From an uncultured beta proteobacterium (GTDB taxonomy: Bacteria; Pseudomonadota; Gammaproteobacteria; Burkholderiales; Burkholderiaceae_B): DNA of 25,493 bases. The stretch spans positions 1-25,493 of the forward strand of contig CAIYWO010000118.1 in assembly GCA_903929925.1 (NCBI GenBank), read 5' to 3'. The notes below the pieces were generated by a model. The model made no database searches and was not told the origin of the DNA. It saw only the letters and a list, made by a program, of their open reading frames with translations. Shown one piece after another: positions 22,942-25,493 of the stretch (the stretch's first letter is position 1; each line of letters begins with the position of its first letter). The translations under genes and the position numbers were made by a program.

Positions 22942-23397
22942 ATGCAGAATGTGTTGCCCCCGCCTGCCGTGCGGGCCCCCAGGTTGAATGTTGCGCTGCA
23001 GCGCGTTGCGATGACAAGCCTGCTGGCGCTGCTGCTGTGGTGCGTTGTGTGGGAGATATGGTTTGCTCCGCTGCGGCCGGGCGGGACGCTGCTTTTTTTG
23101 AAGGCCTTGCCATTAGCATTTGCGGTGCGGGGGGTAGCGCGAGGTAGTCTCTATACGATTCAGTGGGCTTCGATGCTTGTACTGCTTTATCTGATGGAGG
23201 GCGTTGTTCGCGTGATGTCTGATCCGCCTGGGCCAAGTATTGCCGCAGCCTGGGTTGAAGTTGTGCTCTCCACAATCTTCTTCTTTTGTTCTATTTTTTA
23301 TGTCCGTCCCGCAAAGCGCGCCGCTAAGGCCGCCAAAAAACTCGCGGAATCAACAAACACTCAGCGGCCTAGCGGCAGTGACCAGGGGCGCAAATAG
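22942..23397 (+). CDS. DUF2069 small membrane protein
   Basis: A 151-residue protein with about four hydrophobic segments (MTSLLALLLWCVVWEIWF, TLLFLKALPLAFAVRGV, YTIQWASMLVLLYLMEGVV, VEVVLSTIFFFCSIFYV) and a basic C-terminal tail (RPAKRAAKAAKKLA). The words LKALPLAFAVRG and IQWASMLVLLYLMEGV are the DUF2069 signature. Function is unknown. It lies directly before selO, its TAG touching the selO ATG with no gap, so the two are co-transcribed. GATAAT at 22898-22903 could be a -10 box, with no good -35 visible. Confidence 0.85.
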   Translation: MQNVLPPPAVRAPRLNVALQRVAMTSLLALLLWCVVWEIWFAPLRPGGTLLFLKALPLAFAVRGVARGSLYTIQWASMLVLLYLMEGVVRVMSDPPGPSIAAAWVEVVLSTIFFFCSIFYVRPAKRAAKAAKKLAESTNTQRPSGSDQGRK

Positions 23398-24960
23398 ATG
23401 AGCGACACTTGCGCGATTGACGACAGTCCGTTTTTTAATGTCCCAAAAACCAACTCCTTTGCCGGACTGCCGACGGACTTCTATACTCGTTTGCCAACAA
23501 CTCCCCTGAAAGCACCCAAATTGGTGCACGCTAACCCGCTGGTTGGAAGTTCGGTTGGGCTGTCTTCAGAGCAGCTACTGACCCAGAGGTTCTTGGATGT
23601 TGTGAGCGGCAACGCGCCGCTCCCAGGGGGAGACACACTTGCTGCTGTGTATAGCGGGCATCAGTTTGGTGTGTGGGCAGGACAACTTGGCGATGGCCGT
23701 GCACATCTTCTGGGTGAAGTCGCTGGGGAGCGCGGGTGCTGGGAACTGCAACTTAAAGGGGCAGGTCCGACGCCATACTCCCGGCGCGGGGACGGTAGAG
23801 CCGTGTTGCGCTCCTCAATTCGGGAGTACCTTGCGAGTCATGCGATGGCTGGCCTAGGAATACCGACAACGCACGCCTTAGCTCTGGTAAGCGCACAAGA
23901 TTATGTGATGCGCGAGACCTTGGAGACCGCAGCGGTTGTTGCACGCATGGCCCCGAGCTTTATCCGGTTCGGTTCGTTCGAGCACTGGGCTGCGCGCAAC
24001 GCACCGCAGAATTTGACCGCGTTGGCGGACTACGTCATTGAACGCTTTTATCCTGAATGCCTCATTTCTGAGTCTGGTGTTGCCGATACCCCAGACCAGC
24101 GCTATGTTCGCCTCTTGCGTGAAGTCGTGCGTCGCACTGCCAAGCTCATGGCACAGTGGCAGCTAGTCGGCTTTTGTCACGGTGTCATGAATACCGACAA
24201 CATGTCTATTCTTGGTTTGACCCTGGATTACGGTCCCTATGGATTCATGGACGCCTTCGATGCCAAGCACATTTGCAACCACACCGATGCGCAAGGGCGT
24301 TATGCCTGGCACGCGCAACCCGCTGTGGCGCACTGGAATCTATATCAGCTGGCCAATAGTCTCCACGTGATCGTTTCCGATGCAGAGGCATTACGTGAGG
24401 CGCTTGACACATTTGAGCCGACTTTCCTGGAGGCGATGCAGACCAAGCTGAGTTTGAAGCTCGGTCTTGGCGCATGGCAACACGGTGATGAAGTGTTGAT
24501 CGACGACTTATGGTCGCTGATGCAAGAGAATCGGGCAGACTTCACACTGACGTTTAGGCAATTGGCCCACGCACCCGGTCTGGGGCATGCCGATCTTGCG
24601 CGCGTTGTGCAGGATTTAGGGGGAACTGTCAGCCAGGATATCGCACCATTCATTGATTTGTTTATCGATAGGGAGGCGGCCTCGGCCTGGCTCGAACGCT
24701 ATCGGCAGCGCGTGCAGGCCGATGGGGCGTTAGAGAAGGGCGCTCGTATTGATTCGATGCTTTCAGTGAATCCGCTTTACGTTTTGCGCAATTACCTGGC
24801 GCAAAGAGCTATTGAAGAGGCGCAGAACGGCGATTTCAGCGAGGTTGGCAGGTTATTTGAGGTCTTGAAGGACCCGTTTTCTTATCAAGCCGGCAGAGAC
24901 GCCTATGCGGCTCAGCCTCCAGCCTGGGCGACTAAAATCGAAGTAAGTTGTTCGTCCTAG
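23398..24960 (+). CDS. selO: protein adenylyltransferase SelO (YdiU)
   Basis: A 520-residue pseudokinase-fold enzyme that transfers AMP from ATP to Ser/Thr/Tyr of target proteins, linked to redox stress. It has YSGHQFGVWAGQLGDGRA (85-102), LKGAGPTPYSRRGDGRAV (119-136), REYLASHAMAGLGIPTT, and HGVMNTDN (261-268) with DYGP (277-280). D267 and D277 are ten residues apart, as are the catalytic and metal-binding Asp of characterised SelO. The chain ends VSCSS: C518 takes the place of the selenocysteine of vertebrate SelO. The ATG follows the DUF2069 stop without a gap. Length is close to bacterial SelO. I see no defect. Confidence 0.96.
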   Translation: MSDTCAIDDSPFFNVPKTNSFAGLPTDFYTRLPTTPLKAPKLVHANPLVGSSVGLSSEQLLTQRFLDVVSGNAPLPGGDTLAAVYSGHQFGVWAGQLGDGRAHLLGEVAGERGCWELQLKGAGPTPYSRRGDGRAVLRSSIREYLASHAMAGLGIPTTHALALVSAQDYVMRETLETAAVVARMAPSFIRFGSFEHWAARNAPQNLTALADYVIERFYPECLISESGVADTPDQRYVRLLREVVRRTAKLMAQWQLVGFCHGVMNTDNMSILGLTLDYGPYGFMDAFDAKHICNHTDAQGRYAWHAQPAVAHWNLYQLANSLHVIVSDAEALREALDTFEPTFLEAMQTKLSLKLGLGAWQHGDEVLIDDLWSLMQENRADFTLTFRQLAHAPGLGHADLARVVQDLGGTVSQDIAPFIDLFIDREAASAWLERYRQRVQADGALEKGARIDSMLSVNPLYVLRNYLAQRAIEEAQNGDFSEVGRLFEVLKDPFSYQAGRDAYAAQPPAWATKIEVSCSS

Positions 24961-25002
24961 TGCCATAATTCAACATCACCCACTGGTTTGTACGGTTTAC
25001 AT

Positions 25003-25493
25003 ATGTCTGGCAACACTCTAGGTACCCTGTTTCGAGTCACCAATTTCGGTGAGTCTCATGGCCCGGCGATTGGCTGTGTGGTCGATGGCTGTCCTCCGGG
25101 GCTCGCCTTATCTGAAGAGGATATACAGCTTGAGCTAGATCGTCGTCGTCCGGGTACGTCACGGCATGTGACGCAGAGGCAAGAGACCGATCGCGTTGAG
25201 ATTCTGTCTGGCGTGTTCGAGGGCTATACAACAGGCACCCCGATCGGGCTGTTAATCCGCAACACAGACGCCCGCAGCAAGGATTACAGCAATATTGCGG
25301 AAACCTTCCGGCCCGGGCATGCGGATTACGCCTATTTCAAAAAGTACGGTATTCGCGACCCACGCGGTGGCGGGCGTTCCTCTGCACGGCTCACTGCACC
25401 AACTGTCGCTGCTGGCGCGATCGCTAAGAAGTGGCTAAAAGAAAACTTTGGTACCCAAGTTCGTGGCTATATGTCAGCACTGGGACCTATCGA
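25003..25493 (+). CDS. aroC: chorismate synthase AroC (5' part)
   Basis: The first 163 residues plus part of a codon; the gene runs off the right edge. It begins MSGNTLGTLFRVTNFGESHG, with DRRRPGTSR, SGVFEG, TGTPIGL, FRPGHADYAY, KYG and RDPRGGGRSSAR, the FMN- and EPSP-binding signatures of chorismate synthase. This enzyme turns EPSP into chorismate in the last step of the shikimate pathway, and needs reduced FMN. The ATG at 25003 lies 42 bases after selO and gives the family's standard start, though no clear Shine-Dalgarno sequence is seen. It may be read from the selO transcript. Confidence 0.96.
   Translation, partial: MSGNTLGTLFRVTNFGESHGPAIGCVVDGCPPGLALSEEDIQLELDRRRPGTSRHVTQRQETDRVEILSGVFEGYTTGTPIGLLIRNTDARSKDYSNIAETFRPGHADYAYFKKYGIRDPRGGGRSSARLTAPTVAAGAIAKKWLKENFGTQVRGYMSALGPI

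Noticed and set aside
1..25493. CRISPR arrays, insertion sequences, tRNA genes, prophage or plasmid origin
   Set aside because: No repeat-spacer series, transposase, integrase, cloverleaf or replication gene was found on reading both strands.

Overview
The window looks like chromosomal DNA of a betaproteobacterium, most likely Burkholderiales and possibly an Alcaligenaceae-like genus. The basis is gene content: an APH-fold homoserine kinase, a DusA with an APMIDVTDRHCRY-type N-terminus, a BPSS1780-type membrane protein, a DUF2069 protein next to selO, and aroC. This is recognition from memory, not a database result. G+C is moderate by eye. I saw no rRNA, tRNA, insertion sequence, prophage gene or CRISPR array.

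Left part (1-5511): the tail of a small ribbon-helix-helix-like protein faces a small secreted Gly/Pro-rich repeat protein. Next comes a tightly overlapping minus-strand operon: acyl-CoA dehydrogenase, short-chain dehydrogenase, APH-like kinase. The dehydrogenase and kinase correspond to the two halves of animal ACAD10/11, and the trio resembles LvaC, LvaD and LvaA of levulinate catabolism, so a role in using 4-hydroxy or 4-oxo acids is the best inference. A divergent gene encodes a tandem PPC/DUF296 protein, and a 21-bp dyad lies in the shared promoter region. An outer-membrane beta-barrel protein follows.

Middle-left (5757-9802): an FMN protein of the PA1024 NADH:quinone reductase type (usually labelled nitronate monooxygenase) sits with a double-hotdog thioesterase-like protein. 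A lipid A-type acyltransferase converges on them. Divergent from it is a PLP-dependent D-threonine aldolase/D-serine dehydratase-like enzyme.

Centre (9860-18608): a compact plus-strand Tad (Flp) pilus/type II-like secretion locus. The order is Flp-like pilin, TadG-like, TadE-like pseudopilin, an unrecognised exported protein, CpaB/RcpC, CpaC/RcpA secretin, FHA-CpaF/TadA ATPase, TadB, TadC, DUF192 protein. Most junctions overlap by 1 or 4 bases. A hairpin can sequester the ribosome binding site of the first gene. No TadZ/CpaE, TadD, RcpB/CpaD or prepilin peptidase is encoded here, so the system must borrow or lack those parts.

Right part (18562-25493): ordinary housekeeping genes: BPSS1780-type membrane protein and thrB (minus), dusA (plus), a CBS-domain protein and a YihY/BrkB membrane protein (minus), then DUF2069, selO and the 5' part of aroC (plus). 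Two convergent pairs end in the same four bases, TTAG. No gene-free stretch exceeds 300 bases; the longest is 5512-5756 (245 bases), where I see nothing beyond a weak ribosome binding site at its right end.
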